A stretch of DNA of 64,000 nucleotides from Symbiodinium sp. CCMP2592 (taxonomy: Eukaryota > Sar > Dinophyceae > Suessiales > Symbiodiniaceae). The stretch is taken from NCBI GenBank assembly GCA_905221615.1, contig CAJNDT010000979.1, forward strand, positions 620,001 to 684,000, in the 5' to 3' direction. A model generated the notes under the pieces. That model ran no database searches. It saw nothing but the letters and a program-made list of their open reading frames with translations, and had not been told where the DNA came from. Every line of letters starts with the position of its first letter. Position 1 is the stretch's first letter. Of this stretch, positions 1 through 10,560 are shown piece after piece. The position numbers were made by a program, and so were the translations under genes.

Positions 1-101
1 AATGGGTAGTTGTCAAAACTATGGTCCCTTCTGGGGTCCCTAATATAATACGGCACCTAATAGGGTACCCAAAGAGGGACCATCAATTTTGACAACCACG
101 C
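1..101. repeat. Palindromic element family A, copy 1
   Basis: An imperfect palindrome opening with GGGTAGTTGTCAAAA and closing with the complement TTTTGACAACCAC, with a TACGGCACCTAAT core. Four more copies lie at 4825, 11904, 59441 and 63592. The first bases may be cut by the window edge. Confidence 0.75.
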
Positions 102-297
102 AAACAGTTACTTACCAACATTAGTCTTAGAGGGTTCCTGGCTATAGTTGTACTCGAATTACAGGAGCCCAAATCTCTCATCCGCAGACTCCTTCAACCC
201 CAAGCGCACTTGATTTTTAGTTGATGGAACTCGTACATCTCGGACAACTCAGACAAAAATACTGTAGACCCGCGATCTCCCATGCGCCAGACCTATA

Positions 298-410
298 GTA
301 AACCCCCCAAAAAGTTGGAAACCGGATTAAGGACAAATAGTGCTGGGATTCCCTATACATGATTCTTGAGGATAGAGGCTATCGGGTTTCCAACTTTTAG
401 GCTTCTAGTG
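298..410. repeat. Palindromic element family B, copy 1
   Basis: The ends read AAAGTTGGAAACC and the complement GGTTTCCAACTTTT, followed by GGCTTCTA. Related copies lie at 45580, 57121 and 59032. Confidence 0.7.
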
Positions 411-510
411 TAAGACATCAAGCTTGGACCAGAGGGCAAACTGCTCTCCCTGGGCTGGTTGTCGTCTTACTTGTCAGCCAACATCAAGCGCCAAACCTTA
501 CATCCCAACC

Positions 511-615
511 CTAGAGTCTCCATTGGAGACCCCTTTTTGGTTTAACCACCTCTATACTTAGGTCCTAGCTTTTTTCAAAGGTATGCCCCCAAAAAGGATC
601 TACAATGGAGACTAT
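511..615. repeat. Palindromic element family C, copy 1
   Basis: The left end AGTCTCCATTGGAG and right end CAATGGAGACTAT are complementary. It abuts a family D copy directly, with no spacer. Confidence 0.65.
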
Positions 616-726
616 ACCTAGAGGCTCATACCCTACCCCTTTTTCAGGGCGCCTAGTTTTTGAGATAACAGTTCCCAACCATAAAACTAGATATCCTCAA
701 AACGGGGGTAGGGTATGAGCCTCTAC
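616..726. repeat. Palindromic element family D, copy 1
   Basis: Ends CCTAGAGGCTCATACCCTA and the complement. The arms are nearly perfect and the ~110-bp length is conserved in the copies at 12153, 55909 and 60222. Confidence 0.8.
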
Positions 727-738
727 CCATAGGGTTTA

Positions 739-806
739 AAGTAGTTCCTTTTTGGGATTACGTTATAGGATTCTATATATGAACCCCCAAAAGGAACTAC
801 TTTGGG
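739..806. repeat. Short palindrome related to family C
   Basis: Arms AAAGTAGTTCCTTTT and AAAAGGAACTACTTT flank an A+T-rich loop. The arm core is shared with family C. Confidence 0.55.
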
Positions 807-854
807 GCCTTATGGTAGGTAGTCCCCCCCAAAAAAAGATGCCGGAGCCCAAGC

Positions 855-900
855 TGCCCAGGGCCAAAGGTGATGCAGGGGATCGAGGCCCATGGGCTGT
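855..900 (+). CDS. Collagen-like exon fragment
   Basis: One frame reads RAKGDAGDRGPW, two to three Gly-X-Y triplets preceded by a CAG that could be a splice acceptor. It sits between palindromic elements. Other Gly-X-Y fragments on the same strand at 1957 and 3390 suggest pieces of one collagen-repeat gene broken up by intron-like elements. The fragment is short, so this is weak evidence alone. Confidence 0.3.
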
Positions 901-936
901 CCCACTAAGTCCTAAGAACCTAGAATAGTGGTACTT

Positions 937-1037
937 CGGTTGATGATATAAATCCTGCATGACCTTGAGGACCCTAAACTATGGGAATTATGATATATTC
1001 CGTATTATGGGTCATGCAGGATTTATATCATCAACCG
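937..1037. repeat. Palindromic element family E, copy 1
   Basis: Ends CGGTTGATGATATAAATCC and the complement, core CCTAAACTATGGGAATTATG. Further copies lie at 10457, 59140 and 60422. Confidence 0.8.
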
Positions 1038-1137
1038 TTGGACCACTTTGGCCTCAACGTGAAGAAAGTCACCTAGGGCTGAGAGCCAGCTTCATCTCTT
1101 TGTCGAGGGAGGGCGGGTTAAGGGTTTAGAGTTGAAG

Positions 1138-1202
1138 CCCCTAAACCCTAAACCCTAAACCCTAAACCCTAAACCCTAAACCCTAAACCCCTAAGCCCTA
1201 AG
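1138..1202. repeat. Interstitial telomere-like array (CCCTAAA)n
   Basis: About seven consecutive CCCTAAA heptamers degrade into CCCTAAGC at the right. This is the plant/alveolate-type telomere unit, here inside a contig. Isolated units recur throughout both flanks. Confidence 0.85.
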
Positions 1203-1633
1203 CCCGAAACCCCGAGGGTCTGCAGTATGTAGTTGCTGGGGACTTCCGGTTATGAGCTGCCCTTTGAACGCAGGTTTGCGGGTTTAAGGATTTGTGCTGC
1301 CTGTTCTGGTGCAGGGTTAAGGGTTGACCTGGACCCTATTTTGGGGCTCCTTATTATGATTTCCTTCTAGTATTCCTTCAAAAGCTAGGTTGTTTGGGTT
1401 TCAGGTAAGGCTTATTAATGCTCACCATAGCTTGGCGAAAGGTTTCGGAGACTTCTGCAAGAAAGGATCTTCAGAAAGGGCTCTCGGTATCAGATGCCAG
1501 TGGTGGCATGGCAACAAAGGCAAACCAACCTTTGCAGATCAACCCTGAACTCCGAACCACAGCGGCTGGAGTTCGTGATATCCCCATGAGTTCACCTAGG
1601 ATGCCCCGTAGTACCCTTATTCCCTTTTTGTAG

Positions 1634-1709
1634 TCCTAGGTTCCTTATAAAGTTACCCAATACCAAAAAGAGAGGCCTTTTTATTCTTAGGTTACTGGGT
1701 ATCCTAGCA
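1634..1709. repeat. Dispersed repeat family N, copy 1
   Basis: Reads TAGGTTCCTTATAAAGTTAC through an AAAAAGAGAG core to GGTATCCTAG. A second copy with the same order lies at 13339. Confidence 0.6.
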
Positions 1710-1867
1710 TTTAAGGCAGAAGCGGTGTTGCGCGGTTTGAGACGGGCCTCCGGCCGGCGGTCTCGAAGCCATGATTCAGGGTTTGGGTTGGTTTCATGTT
1801 TTTTGCTTTTTTAGATTTCTACCGCTCAGCAGCTAGAAGACATACTATAGGGGTCTAAATAATTACA

Positions 1868-1945
1868 TGTACTGTTTTGGGTGCTCCTTATCATAATTAT
1901 AGTATACTGGGCCCTAAAACCCTATTTCGAGTATTAAGGCTCCTA
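1868..1945. repeat. Dispersed repeat family O, copy 1
   Basis: Conserved TACTGTTTTGGGTGCTCC and GGGCCCTAAAACCCTATT blocks, with weak inverted symmetry. Related copies lie near 3650 and 5288, and a partial one near 7630. Confidence 0.5.
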
Positions 1946-1949
1946 CACT

Positions 1950-2044
1950 ATCTCCTGCAGTCGGCAGGTGCTCCAGGCACTGCTGGTAGGGATGGTCCCA
2001 AGGGTGCGAAGGGCGATCGAGGAGCAGCTTCGATGGTCGGGTCC
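1950..2044 (+). CDS. Collagen-like exon fragment
   Basis: Seven consecutive Gly-X-Y triplets (GAP GTA GRD GPK GAK GDR GAA) follow a CTCCTGCAG that looks like a splice acceptor. The frame is open around this block, but the flanks are repeat DNA, so only this segment looks coding. Collagen-like triplets are known in many protists and viruses; which gene this belongs to cannot be told. Confidence 0.45.
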
Positions 2045-2579
2045 ATTGAGGTTTTTGGTTCTGAGTTTAGGGTTTAAGGTTTGTTTAGGGTTTAGGGTTT
2101 CCACTAGGAGTTAGTGTGCATTCCCTCGCAAGCGTTTACAGCCTTCCCTCCCCTACACCCCACACAGAGCCCTATATACGGCTGAGACAAATCAATGTTC
2201 CGAATTCAGTGGTATCTACCTACCTAGACCCCCCCAAAGTAGGTAAAATATTGGCCCAAACCTATAAAGGCGGTTATAATTCTCCATACTTTTTGGGTCC
2301 AGGTCGCAACTCGGTGTCATCACTACCAGAAATACGTGTATGTCGCATCGGAAATCGACTTCAGGGCTGCTATTACCCAAACCCCCGGGAGGATCCAAAA
2401 AGCAGATCCCTCAATGGGGGTTCCTATAAAGTACCCTTAGTAGTAGAGGGTCCAAACTAGGGGATCTACTTTCTAGATCCTCCCGAAGGTCTGGGTATAG
2501 AGCCGTGGCTTAATACTGTGGGTGCCGAGGGCCACGAGCAATGCAGTGGAATCCGAAGTGAACTATATGTACCGTGTCA

Positions 2580-2700
2580 CAGGTAGGTATGTACATGTAT
2601 ATTGTTGCATGTATATACACACAGCCATGCATGCCCTCCCTGCCTGCCTGCCTACATGCGTACTTGCATACATACATGCATACGTACATAGACAGGCCCT
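2580..2700. repeat. Simple tetranucleotide repeats
   Basis: Degenerate CTGC/CTAC and ACATACATGC/ACGTACAT tracts. Open frames crossing this and the next CT tract are low-complexity artefacts. The interval from 2104 to 2580 shows no recognised feature. Confidence 0.6.
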
Positions 2701-2867
2701 GCCGGAGCAATATTTTCTGCCTGCCTGCGCTCTATTGTTGGAGTGTTTGGTTAGCTCCTTCCGGTACTCTCGCTGTTGTTCTGCCCCTATGTCATCCGCT
2801 AGTGCCTCTTACCCAGTCCTCCCTCTTTCTTGGCTCCCTTACTCTGTTTCCTTTTTCTCTCTAGTTC

Positions 2868-2947
2868 TTCCACTCTCTCTCTCTCTCTCTTTTTCTCTCT
2901 CTCGCTCTTTCTCTGTCTCTCTCTCTCTCTCTGCCTCTCTCTGTCTC

Positions 2948-2984
<37 letters not shown>

Positions 2985-3075
2985 TTCTCTGCCTCTCTCT
3001 GTCTCTCTTTCTTTATTTATTTCTTTCGCTCTTTCTGTCTTTCTTTCGTTCTTTCTGTCTTTCCTCATTTCTCTC
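2868..3075. repeat. CT-rich microsatellite
   Basis: About 200 bp of (CT)n with interspersed CTTT and CTGT units, a long polypyrimidine strand. Confidence 0.9.
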
Positions 3076-3384
3076 TTTCGCTCGCTCGTCTCTGGACACT
3101 CGACAGCCTGAAGCCACCAAGCCCAAAGGTCACTTTCAGCCCGCGCCCAAGGGGCCCTGAAAGTCCCAAGGGGCCCAAGGAGTCCAAAGTACCTACATAC
3201 TATAGTCCCTTTAGAAATTCTTTTTAATTTTTGTTCAGATAAAACCCAAGAGAATATGAAAACTATCATTTATTTCTTTTTTGGCTCTAAGGGGGGGGGG
3301 GGTATACTATAGTAGAATGTAGGCTTTCTATATTAGGAAGTACTGTTATGATTTGGGGAAGTATCCCCCAGAACAGTACCTCGG

Positions 3385-3492
3385 ACCCTTTGAAAGTCCC
3401 AGGAGACCAAGGGGACGTGGGCGACCCAGGCCCCACGGGTGATGCGCCGGAAACGCCGAAAGCTCCTGCAGGACTGGAGGGCTTTAAAGAAG
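3385..3492 (+). CDS. Collagen-like exon fragment
   Basis: The frame reads GDQ GDV GDP GPT GDA, then PETPKAPAGLEG. A repeat element (family F) begins within 10 bases of its end. About 200 bases upstream, at 3150-3200, a shorter GPE/GPK-like stretch may be another piece. Same strand and character as the pieces at 855 and 1950. Confidence 0.4.
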
Positions 3493-3499
3493 GGCCTAA

Positions 3500-3638
3500 C
3501 CCAGAGAGCCCAACACCCCTTAGTTAAGGAATATGGCTTAAACTTTGTGTATATATATATATACATATATAGGGCTTCATAGTATGATTATTATGATTTA
3601 AGCTATATTCCTTAATTAAGGGGTATTGGGCTCTCCGG
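3500..3638. repeat. Palindromic element family F, copy 1
   Basis: Ends CCAGAGAGCCCAACACCCC and the complement GGGGTATTGGGCTCTC. This copy is lengthened by a (TA)n tract. Other copies are at 12070 (with a family D element inside), 36431 and 63373. Confidence 0.75.
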
Positions 3639-3649
3639 GAAATAGTTAC

Positions 3650-3724
3650 CTGTACTGTTTTGGGGGCTCCTTTCGAACATTTTAGTATAATGGGCCCTAA
3701 AACCCTATTCTAAGTGTTATGGCC
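3650..3724. repeat. Dispersed repeat family O, copy 2
   Basis: TACTGTTTTGGGGGCTCC and GGGCCCTAAAACCCTATT match the copy at 1868 closely. Confidence 0.5.
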
Positions 3725-3837
3725 ACTGTATTATGGTTGTACTCCGTGACGGTACAGGGCTCCTGCTGAAGCTATAATCTAGTTCGTGCTGTTGAAGTAT
3801 TTTTTTTCGGTGATGGTGCTCCGAGCCACACGCACTT

Positions 3838-3952
3838 AAAGGGTCATGGGACTTAGTAACTGCGGTTATAATTAGGGTAACTATACGTATAATCACTTAT
3901 AACCCCAATTAAGGTACTTATATCCATACTTACTAAGTCCCATGATCCTTTC
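3838..3952. repeat. Palindromic element family G (variant), copy 1
   Basis: Arms GGGTCATGGGACTTAGTAA and the complement. The core CCCCAATTA is shared with the family G copies at 59621 and 62174. Confidence 0.6.
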
Positions 3953-4824
3953 AGCAGGGTGTGCTTCATCATGCTCATCATGTAGGCGGCATCACCGTGG
4001 ACCCAGAGCCTTTTTGCGCTGAGTCTTGTGTGGTCATCGTCGTGGGTCGCATAGCTTAGACACGCAGTGACCGACCGAAGTTAAAGCCTTGTGGCAGCAA
4101 AGTGCCCCTCAGTTGCGTGTGAGCCTTCCATCTCAAACTGCAGCAAAATCCAAGCTAAAGCAAGGAGCCGCCAAAATTGCTGCCGTGGGCGTCGCCTTCT
4201 TCCTTCACGTGGCCGTTCTGGCCGCGAGACCAAGTCCGTGTGTCTCTAGTCCGGGGGGTCCACATACAGTATTACCAAGAAAAAAAAGGCCTACTAACTT
4301 ATTTAAAGTGGCAGTCTTTTGGGGCCAAACACAGTAAAGGTATAACAAATGGACCCTGTGGGAAGCAACAGGAACATCTGTTACCTGTCGTCGTAGTGCG
4401 GTAGATGCTGCACGCTGGTGTAAGTTTTGACATTTGAATACCACATGCGGCAACTGCCGGCGCAAACTGGAAACACAACATAACAGACGGTACGGTACCT
4501 TGTCGTTTCCACTCTAAGACAGACAATACACTGAGTCTCTGGAACTCAAACCCACAAGCCCTAAACCATAAACCGTGATCCCTAAAACCTCGTGATTGCG
4601 CTCATGAGGGCCTCTGAAGGCTCCGAAAGTGTTCCGATGGTAGTCTGAGGCCCCCCCCGGTTTACTTCTCCCTCCCCCTTGGAGAGTCTCGGACAGTGAG
4701 ACAGAAGCTCACGAAGCCCTGAGAGCCCGATGTCTCGTTAAAAAGGCAGTTCTCTAAATTTGTGTCTCCTTCCGGGTACGGTTTGGGGATTAGAACACGA
4801 ACCCTAATGTGGAGAGCTGCCAAT
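3953..4824. other. Gap with no recognised gene
   Basis: Mixed-composition DNA with short open frames on both strands, none with family resemblance. A lone telomere-like motif lies near 4560. Confidence 0.5.
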
Positions 4825-4929
4825 ATGGGTGGTTGTCAAAATTATGGTCCCTGTTTGGGTACCCTAAATATTAGGTGCCGTACTATATTAGGGATCCGAA
4901 AAAGGCCATAATTTTGACAACCACCCACA
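4825..4929. repeat. Palindromic element family A, copy 2
   Basis: Arms ATGGGTGGTTGTCAAAATTA and the complement, nearly perfect. Relative to copy 1 the core is reversed (TTAGGTGCCGTA), so the element occurs in both orientations. Confidence 0.8.
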
Positions 4930-5287
4930 TTAAACCCTCTTTGGAGCCCACAGCTTTCATCATTTCTGAGCTGAGGGTGTGGTCTTTGCCACGATTGTGG
5001 GCAAGGCTTCTGCCGCTGCGGAGATTCAGAGCTGGGGGCTTTCAGGTCAAACGTGCATAGCTTTTTGACCCCAAAGGGTCCAATGGTGCATATATATATA
5101 TATATACTTTTGGGGCCCATATACCTACAATGTACATACGATGCCGGTACTTGGACACTTTGGGATATGTAGCTGTATGGTGCAGGTTCACGTTGCGGCG
5201 TAAGGTCTTAGAGCTTTGTCTTGCCATTTATTTGTTCTGGAGTGAGAGGTATGAGAGCTTGAGCTGCACTATAGGTGCCTAAATTTT

Positions 5288-5366
5288 TACTTACACTATT
5301 TTGGGGGGTTCCTTACTATATTCATAGTATAATTGGCCCAAAATCCTATTCGAATTTTTACGGCCT
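5288..5366. repeat. Dispersed repeat family O, copy 3
   Basis: ACTATTTTGGGGGGTTCC and GGCCCAAAATCCTATTCG correspond to the copies at 1868 and 3650 with more substitutions. Confidence 0.45.
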
Positions 5367-5524
5367 CTTTATTCTAGTGCCCTTATAGATCCCTTATAGT
5401 AACCGTTTAAGGGAACCCTATTCAAATTATGAATGCCCCCACATAATGTTACGCAACTCATCTTGGAAGCCCCACACCGGGGCTCGAGCCGAAAGCGCTA
5501 AATCCAGGACCCCGGGAATGGTGG

Positions 5525-5636
5525 TAATGTAGGAACCTGATTAATGAAGAAACCTTGGGCCTTAAGTAGGGCTCTTTAAATGGATCCTACCATTTTTGGG
5601 TTATAGGCGCAGGGTTTTCTTAATCAGGTTGAAACA
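5525..5636. repeat. Palindromic element, single copy in window
   Basis: Arms AACCTGATTAATGAAGAAA and TTTTCTTAATCAGGTT flank a ~70-bp middle. Same architecture and length as families A-G, with different sequence. Confidence 0.55.
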
Positions 5637-5810
5637 GTCAACACTAATTTGCAGGCCTCCTTGATGCCGGTGGAAGCGCTGCAGTGGGGGACGAAGCTAT
5701 CCCGGACGGAAACCACCAACAACCTAGGCAATTCAGAAAGCCTCGAAGAAAGCTGCTTCTTTTTATTTGACAGCCCTAAACCCTAAACCCTAACTCTGTT
5801 GATACTCTCG

Positions 5811-5900
5811 CCAGATGAAGAAGCAAGCTGCTGAAGAGAAAGCCGCTGAAGTTTTCGGCGGCGAAGAGGAGGAATATGCCGGCGAAGGCGCTGAACCCTA
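5811..5900 (+). CDS. Ala/Glu-rich exon-like fragment
   Basis: After a CCAG, the frame encodes MKKQAAEEKAAEVFGG followed by EEEEYAGEGAE, a low-complexity charged segment typical of an exon. A family C element starts 11 bases later. Function unknown. Confidence 0.3.
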
Positions 5901-5910
5901 CCACACCCTA

Positions 5911-6008
5911 CCTGCAGTCTCCATTGTAGTTCCTGTTTGTTGGTTTTGGCAAGTTTACCTTTAGGATCGTAAAGTGGTACCCCCCGAAAAGGAAGTGGAG
6001 ACTGCAGG
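5911..6008. repeat. Palindromic element family C, copy 2
   Basis: Perfect outer arms CCTGCAGTCTCCA and TGGAGACTGCAGG. Confidence 0.75.
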
Positions 6009-7416
6009 TACATCCTACGCCTTAAATCATAGACCCTAGACATCCCTAGACCATAGATGCTTCCAGGAACCATTCTACGGGCGTAGGGTTTCAAGGGGTG
6101 GTTTTTGAGGGGCTCAGGATGGATGATCTGATAGGTGCTATGTAGGACAAGACCAACGTCTGCGGGAGGTTGGGGATATGCATGCTCTTGGGAGTCTGGG
6201 GACACACATTAATGTATCGGTCGTTGTGCGGCTTGCTTTTTGGTCCTGAAGTGCCCATGAGCTGGATACTAGCAACTGTTGATTCGAGCATACGATTACT
6301 GTCGTTTGTGCTAGTCTTGATACTTTCAGGCAGTTCAGTCTTCGATTTTCAGGTTTCTTGCCTGGCATGCATGGGAAGTTGAATCTGTAAGCCGGGACCT
6401 GTTGCACGCGTATATACCCCGCCTGCTCGCCCAGCAGCCAAAAGGGTACCGATGACATCCCCAAGACCCTCCAAAACCAACCCAAATTGCTATGAAACTG
6501 GCTAAGCCAAGAAGAGGAACTACAATGGAGACTACTATAGGTAAGCCCTGAACCCGGATGACACCGAGCAGTAGCCGACCTCCCAAGAAAGGGATCTGAC
6601 ACGATCAGTGCCTTGCTGAGGAGAAGAATATTACGAAGAAGAAGAACAACAAGTGAGCTAGGCACCGCCGAGCCCTTTCTTGGCGGAGTTGACTCGCGAA
6701 ACAGGCCCCACCATAAACTTGTTTTAGGCAACTCGCGGCGACTGTTAACATATCAGTACCGTATACTGCTTGGGTCGGGGTGTTGGTCTAATTTTCGTGA
6801 CACATGAACATGCTGTCTTTGCTGGCGTCTCATCATCAAAATCTTAAGCCATCCGACCCTCCTCTTCCTGTAAAGTCCTGTTACAATGGCAGTATAGTTG
6901 TCTGCCCAATTTCAACGAAATCCCCAATACACCAACCTGGCATAGAAGCCCAGTCATTTAGTAGTAGTAGTAGTAGTCGTCGTCGTCGTCGTAGTAGGAG
7001 TGCTTGGGGTCCCTGATCATAGTTATATTATATTATGGTATACATCCCCCCCCATTACAGTTCTCTAAGCCAGCCAGCGTAGTTCACCCTGCGCTCGGAA
7101 TCTTAAATTAGATATCTGCATCAGTTATTGGATTCCTCAGGTTCTCCGAAGCTGCTTGGGGAGGTTCATGGGGAGTTAGAAGTAGGGTAAGTAGGGTTAT
7201 AAAGTTCCTTCAATGGATCTGTAAGGGTCCCTTCAAGGGATCTAAAAGGACTCAAAACGGCTTCTATAAGGGCTCTACCTTGAGGCTTAAATGAGATCTG
7301 CAAGTAGATTCGCTGCAGCACAGTTTCTTACAACCTTGGAACCCAATCTGGAAGTAAGGTTTTGCTTTGCTACTTTGGGTTTTAATCTCTGCGCTATAGC
7401 TATAGTCACTATAGGC
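6009..7416. other. Gap with no recognised gene
   Basis: Several short overlapping open frames on both strands lack recognisable motifs. A half family C end (GGAACTACAATGGAGACTA) lies near 6512, and a GTA/GTC trinucleotide tract at 6958-7000. Confidence 0.5.
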
Positions 7417-7510
7417 TAATGTCTCCATTGTAGTTCCTTTTGGGTTACTGTATAGGATCCTAGCTAGAAAACTGGTTAGACCAACAAAGGAACTATCATG
7501 GAGACTAGAG
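7417..7510. repeat. Palindromic element family C, copy 3
   Basis: TGTCTCCATTGTAGTTCC pairs with GGAACTATCATGGAGACTA. Confidence 0.7.
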
Positions 7511-8154
7511 GTAAACCCTATAAACTGTTAACTTGACAACTCCAGAATCCGAAAAGGGTTTAGGGTTTAGGGTTTGGGGAACGTTTAGGATGTGGTGCAA
7601 TACCTTGAAGCCGGGATAAATAATCATACTATTCCTTGGGGCTCCTTATTTCAGCTTGTAGTATAAGATCACACCAGGGCCCAACTCGTAGGATGAAGAC
7701 CAAACCCTAAACCCTAAGGCTGTAAGGAACCGATGTTCGAGTCACGGACCCGTCTCTGCATGCCTTTCTTGGAGAAAAGCGCCTTTGGGAGTGTTCGTGG
7801 TGGCGGCTGACAGTGACGGTGTTCGGGGTTAGGTCTAGGGGTTTAAGGTTGATATTATATTGGACAATGGGCAGATTTGTTTTTATACTGGGTTTCTTTT
7901 TTTTGTCAGGATAAATACATCTAGATCTGCTAATCACTGTTGAAACATCTTAAAACGGCGCAGGGAAATTGCTGCCTTGCAGACCTCTATAGTGCTGGTG
8001 TCGTGTGTAATTGTGGATCTGGGTCCCAGCGCTTAGGAGCTTTTGTTTAAGATTTGGCGGTTTAGGGCTTTAGGGTTGTAGGGTTTAGGTTTGGATATTT
8101 CTCAGCTAGGTATAATGCGTTAAGCACCAAAACTTACCACATCGAGAAATAGTA

Positions 8155-8445
8155 GTGACGACAATGCCGAAGGACATCAATAAGGCAGTCTCATATTCTT
8201 GCAGCAGCTTTCAACCTATCTACGCCCCTACAAGTGGTCTGGATACTGCAGAGCTGTGGATGTTAAGCTCAGCAGGGGCCAAGAACATCGAGAATAACGT
8301 GGTAGGTTTGGTAGCGTCGCCATGCGATGATTGGTTCTTATCACACTTCTACACTTCAGTTTTCCCAAAAGCATCGTTTCAGATTAGTGATGCTGAGGCC
8401 CTAAGCCTCAAAATGAAAATCGACCCCGTAACTCTGAAAACCTGA
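8155..8445 (+). CDS. Exon-like open frame, unknown
   Basis: A 96-codon frame without low complexity (contains DTAELWMLSSAGAKNIENN). No family recognised. The surrounding 300 bases are also free of palindromic elements and telomere motifs, which makes coding more plausible here than elsewhere in the left flank. Boundaries are uncertain; it could be one exon of a spliced gene. Confidence 0.3.
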   Translation: MTTMPKDINKAVSYSCSSFQPIYAPTSGLDTAELWMLSSAGAKNIENNVVGLVASPCDDWFLSHFYTSVFPKASFQISDAEALSLKMKIDPVTLKT

Positions 8446-8449
8446 CACC

Positions 8450-9312
8450 TCCGAGTTGCAAGTTTGAGCCCGTGAGCATTTGGCTCCCATCGCAACCACA
8501 CATCCTCGAGTTGCCATGAAGCCGAGCAAGAGATCATGGGCTGGAGGCAGGACGTGCAAAGCCGGGGGTCGGTATAGACAGAGGCCAGAAATAAGAAAGT
8601 ACAGATACTTGGTTGGGTCCCCCAGTACAAGTGCCGTTCCATGAGCCCAACACCGTACTCTCACTGTTGATGCGCCAATACTGGAGGGGCTTTAGTTCAG
8701 AGATCTGCTTTGTTTATCATAAACCTTTGACACGAGCTGCACATGTTCAGAGAGAGTCATGTTGAATGTCCTTGGCCGGAACTTGCGTGTTCTTTTGTGC
8801 AGCAAAAAGTGTTCATCGAAGAAGCACTTTCAGAGCTTGCCACGAGAAAGATCACTTGTGTCCCACTTCCGAGATGTAAAATACACCGACCGAACTCAAT
8901 TTGAACTCAATTTGAAGGCCATAAGCTAACTGTGTGTCACCTTGGGCTATGCACTAAACTAGGACTACGTCCTGGTTTGCTTGCGTTTAACTGGATAGTT
9001 CTCTCAATTAGGCTCGCTTTTGAGGCCGCCCAAAATAATCAGTGCGGCCCCCATTTAAAAAAAGGATCCCGTAAAAAGGGATCCTAGTTTAGAGAACTGC
9101 TTAAATCCCCAGTCGCATTCTAGAAATCCGCGTAGCTCCCCCATGCTTCAGTAATAACAACATCTATGGAAGTGGTACTAATCGTAGGAGGTGTTTTTCT
9201 GGTTGATATGGAATTCAGTTTAAGGGACCAGAGTAGAGATCTGTAGTAAATATTATGGTTTCCCTATTATGATAACTTCAATGACATCCCTTAACAAGAA
9301 CCCAGTACTTGG
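8450..9312. other. Gap with no recognised gene
   Basis: No recognised coding family. A small hairpin AAGGATCCCGTAAAAAGG lies near 9061. Confidence 0.45.
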
Positions 9313-9434
9313 AGGGTCCAGGGACGTAGTAAGTAGATAGTGTATAGAGTTATAAGCACCCCCCTGAAAAGGGACCCTAATTGCTCTAATAACTCAATAA
9401 AATAACTACGTACTAAGTCCCCCGACCCTCCAAG
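9313..9434. repeat. Palindromic element family G, copy 2
   Basis: Arms GGAGGGTCCAGGGACGTAGTA and TACTAAGTCCCCCGACCCTCC. Confidence 0.7.
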
Positions 9435-9659
9435 CAACCCCATCCTGCACCCTATAAAACCTCACTGTTTAGAGGTTCCCTACTATGATTTCCTTCATAT
9501 GGGGTTCCCGACTATGATGTCTTTTCCAGGGCTCCTCTACTATGACCTCCTGGTATAAGTCCTGAGAAAAGGTAGCTTAATAGGGCCGTAGGTAGACCCA
9601 GAAGCCTGGCTCGGAGGAAGATCTCTTCTTTGCCTTGCCCTTGCGACCATACTTGTCGC

Positions 9660-9765
9660 AGCTTGGCCTAGTAGTAGAGTAGGTTACCTTTACGCTTTTT
9701 TGGGTTGTATAGTCCCTATATAGTTCCTATATAACCCAAAAGGTTAACCTTTAGTTTTCCATGGT
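9660..9765. repeat. Palindromic element, unassigned
   Basis: GGTTACCTTTACGC/TTTTTTGGGTTGTATA on the left pairs imperfectly with TATAACCCAAAAGGTTAACC on the right. Confidence 0.4.
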
Positions 9766-10235
9766 ACCCGACAAGTAGGTTGGTTAACATGCTTAGGGGA
9801 GAGATGGCGTTTTGAGAGATTTGTTACAACGGGGTTTCATGTAAAGTAGTAATGATATTCAGGAGGATCCCTCTGAGCCTATGACTAGATGTTCAGGTCT
9901 CTACATGAACCGAAAGAATCGGTTGGGTGTTGGGACTTCTTAGCTCTGAAGGGGGAAGGGTGTCTTTCGAACAGCAGGACCCAAAGGTCCATGTACCCAA
10001 ATAGTATATACCTTGCCTTAAAGTACTCCTTTTTTGGGTACTTTGGTGCCAAAGTATATACAATCTGGGCACACGGACCCTTAAACCCTAAACTCTAAAG
10101 CGATTATAGTACAGAACCTGTTTGGGCACATGGCCCCTTGGGGCGGGAGGGATGGTTCCAGCCCTTCGGTTCCTTGGACGAGGGGTTGGGATTGACGACG
10201 TTCTCCGACAAACCCGAAATTGTTTCCGAGCTTAA

Positions 10236-10378
10236 ACCCTTTACCATAGGGACCCTTAGGGGGAAGGGGTAGGTGGGGTAAGGGGGCCTTAATGCCATAG
10301 TAGAGACCAATAAGGCCTACTTAAGGAAGTATAGTCCCCTGCCCCTCCCCCCTACCCCCCTAAGGGTCCCTATGAAGT
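10236..10378. repeat. Palindromic element family H
   Basis: Arms CCATAGGGACCCTTAGGGGG and the complement, with GGGGCCTTAATG and AATAAGGCCTACTTAAGG inside. The copies at 14180 and 36006 carry family H sequence interrupted by a longer palindrome. Confidence 0.65.
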
Positions 10379-10456
10379 TATCCTCCTCCAGCTCGGGACT
10401 TCGTGTCTGAACTGTTGTCGCAGACACGTGTTGGGAGCAGAAATACTGTTGATATC

Positions 10457-10560
10457 TGTTGATCATATAAATTCTGCATTATCTTAAGGACCCTAAACTA
10501 TGGGAATTATGGTATATTCCTTTTTATTATGGGTAATGTAGGATGTATATCATCAACCGT
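10457..10560. repeat. Palindromic element family E, copy 2
   Basis: TTGATCATATAAATTCTGC pairs with TGTAGGATGTATATCATCAA. The core is CCTAAACTATGGGAATTATG. Confidence 0.75.

Noticed and set aside
1138..1202. True chromosome end
   Set aside because: The array is short, degenerates quickly and is flanked by more than 1 kb of unrelated sequence on both sides.
2522..3269. Ser/Leu-rich and Arg/Glu-rich frames on opposite strands
   Set aside because: Both are products of the CT/GA tract; composition alone keeps the frames open.
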